Origin: Candidatus Woesearchaeota archaeon
Lineage (GTDB): Archaea; Nanobdellota; Nanobdellia; Woesearchaeales; GCA-2687795
DNA: 23,050 nt
Direction of reading: 5' to 3'
NCBI GenBank assembly: GCA_002687795.1
Contig: NZBG01000014.1
Span: 1-23,050, forward strand
Every line of letters starts with the position of its first letter. Position 1 is the stretch's first letter. The position numbers and the translations under genes are program-made. The notes under the pieces are model-generated. The model was not told the DNA's origin and did not search any database. It worked only from the letters and a program-made list of their open reading frames with translations. This document shows, in pieces, positions 23,036 to 23,050 of the stretch.

Positions 23036-23050
23036 TTTTCTGTGCAGCAA

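Noticed and set aside
1..23050. tRNA genes and CRISPR arrays
   Set aside because: No T-loop-like GGTTCRANYCC with matching stems found in the intergenic regions by eye, and no regularly spaced repeats of 24-40 bp; a tRNAscan-SE run would settle the first.

Overview
The window looks like chromosome from an AT-rich archaeon. The evidence is a set of archaeal/eukaryotic-type proteins: ribosomal proteins uL16 (L10e), eS8, eL15 and eL42, the KEOPS kinase Bud32, archaeal DnaG, an archaeal-type ATP-dependent DNA ligase, and IleRS of archaeal type. Many genes also have TATA boxes about 27 nt before the start codon. A single-chain primase that fuses PriS to the Fe-S domain of PriL recalls Nanoarchaeum and other DPANN lineages, so a Woesearchaeota/Pacearchaeota-like DPANN archaeon is the best guess. 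That assignment is inference.

Layout. 1-2240: an AT-rich edge with a small hairpin, a predicted lipoprotein and an unrecognised 337-aa soluble protein. 2283-5229 (+): a tight or overlapping run of rpl10e, an MscS channel and the fused primase, converging with bud32 (-). 5996-7699 (+): a membrane-anchored parvulin fused to a thioredoxin-like domain, converging with dnaG (-). 8986-9436: a 450-bp gene-free block full of inverted repeats. 9437-11194 (-): DNA ligase, divergent from a nitroreductase (11399-12049). Between their promoters sit two tandem long hairpins sharing an 8-mer exactly 60 bp apart. 12208-14541 (-): ftsZ with a strong hairpin/T-tract terminator, a winged-helix protein and eS8. 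The ftsZ upstream region has two operator-like repeats. 14630-19442 (+): ribulose-phosphate 3-epimerase, eL15, eL42 and IleRS. 19422-22905: a mannosyl-3-phosphoglycerate phosphatase-like HAD enzyme (-), glycerate 2-kinase (+) and a GT4-like glycosyltransferase (-), which could together concern glycerate-based solutes. A long near-perfect hairpin closes the window.

Most of the window is core information processing (primases, ligase, ribosome, IleRS, KEOPS) plus cell division. No transposase, CRISPR array, rRNA or tRNA was found. The least explained material is intergenic: the structured block upstream of dnaG, the twin hairpins between lig and the nitroreductase, the repeats upstream of ftsZ and the terminal hairpin. 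The most unusual proteins are the primase fusion and the parvulin-thioredoxin fusion. Many starts are set here by combining family N-termini with TATA-to-ATG spacing.
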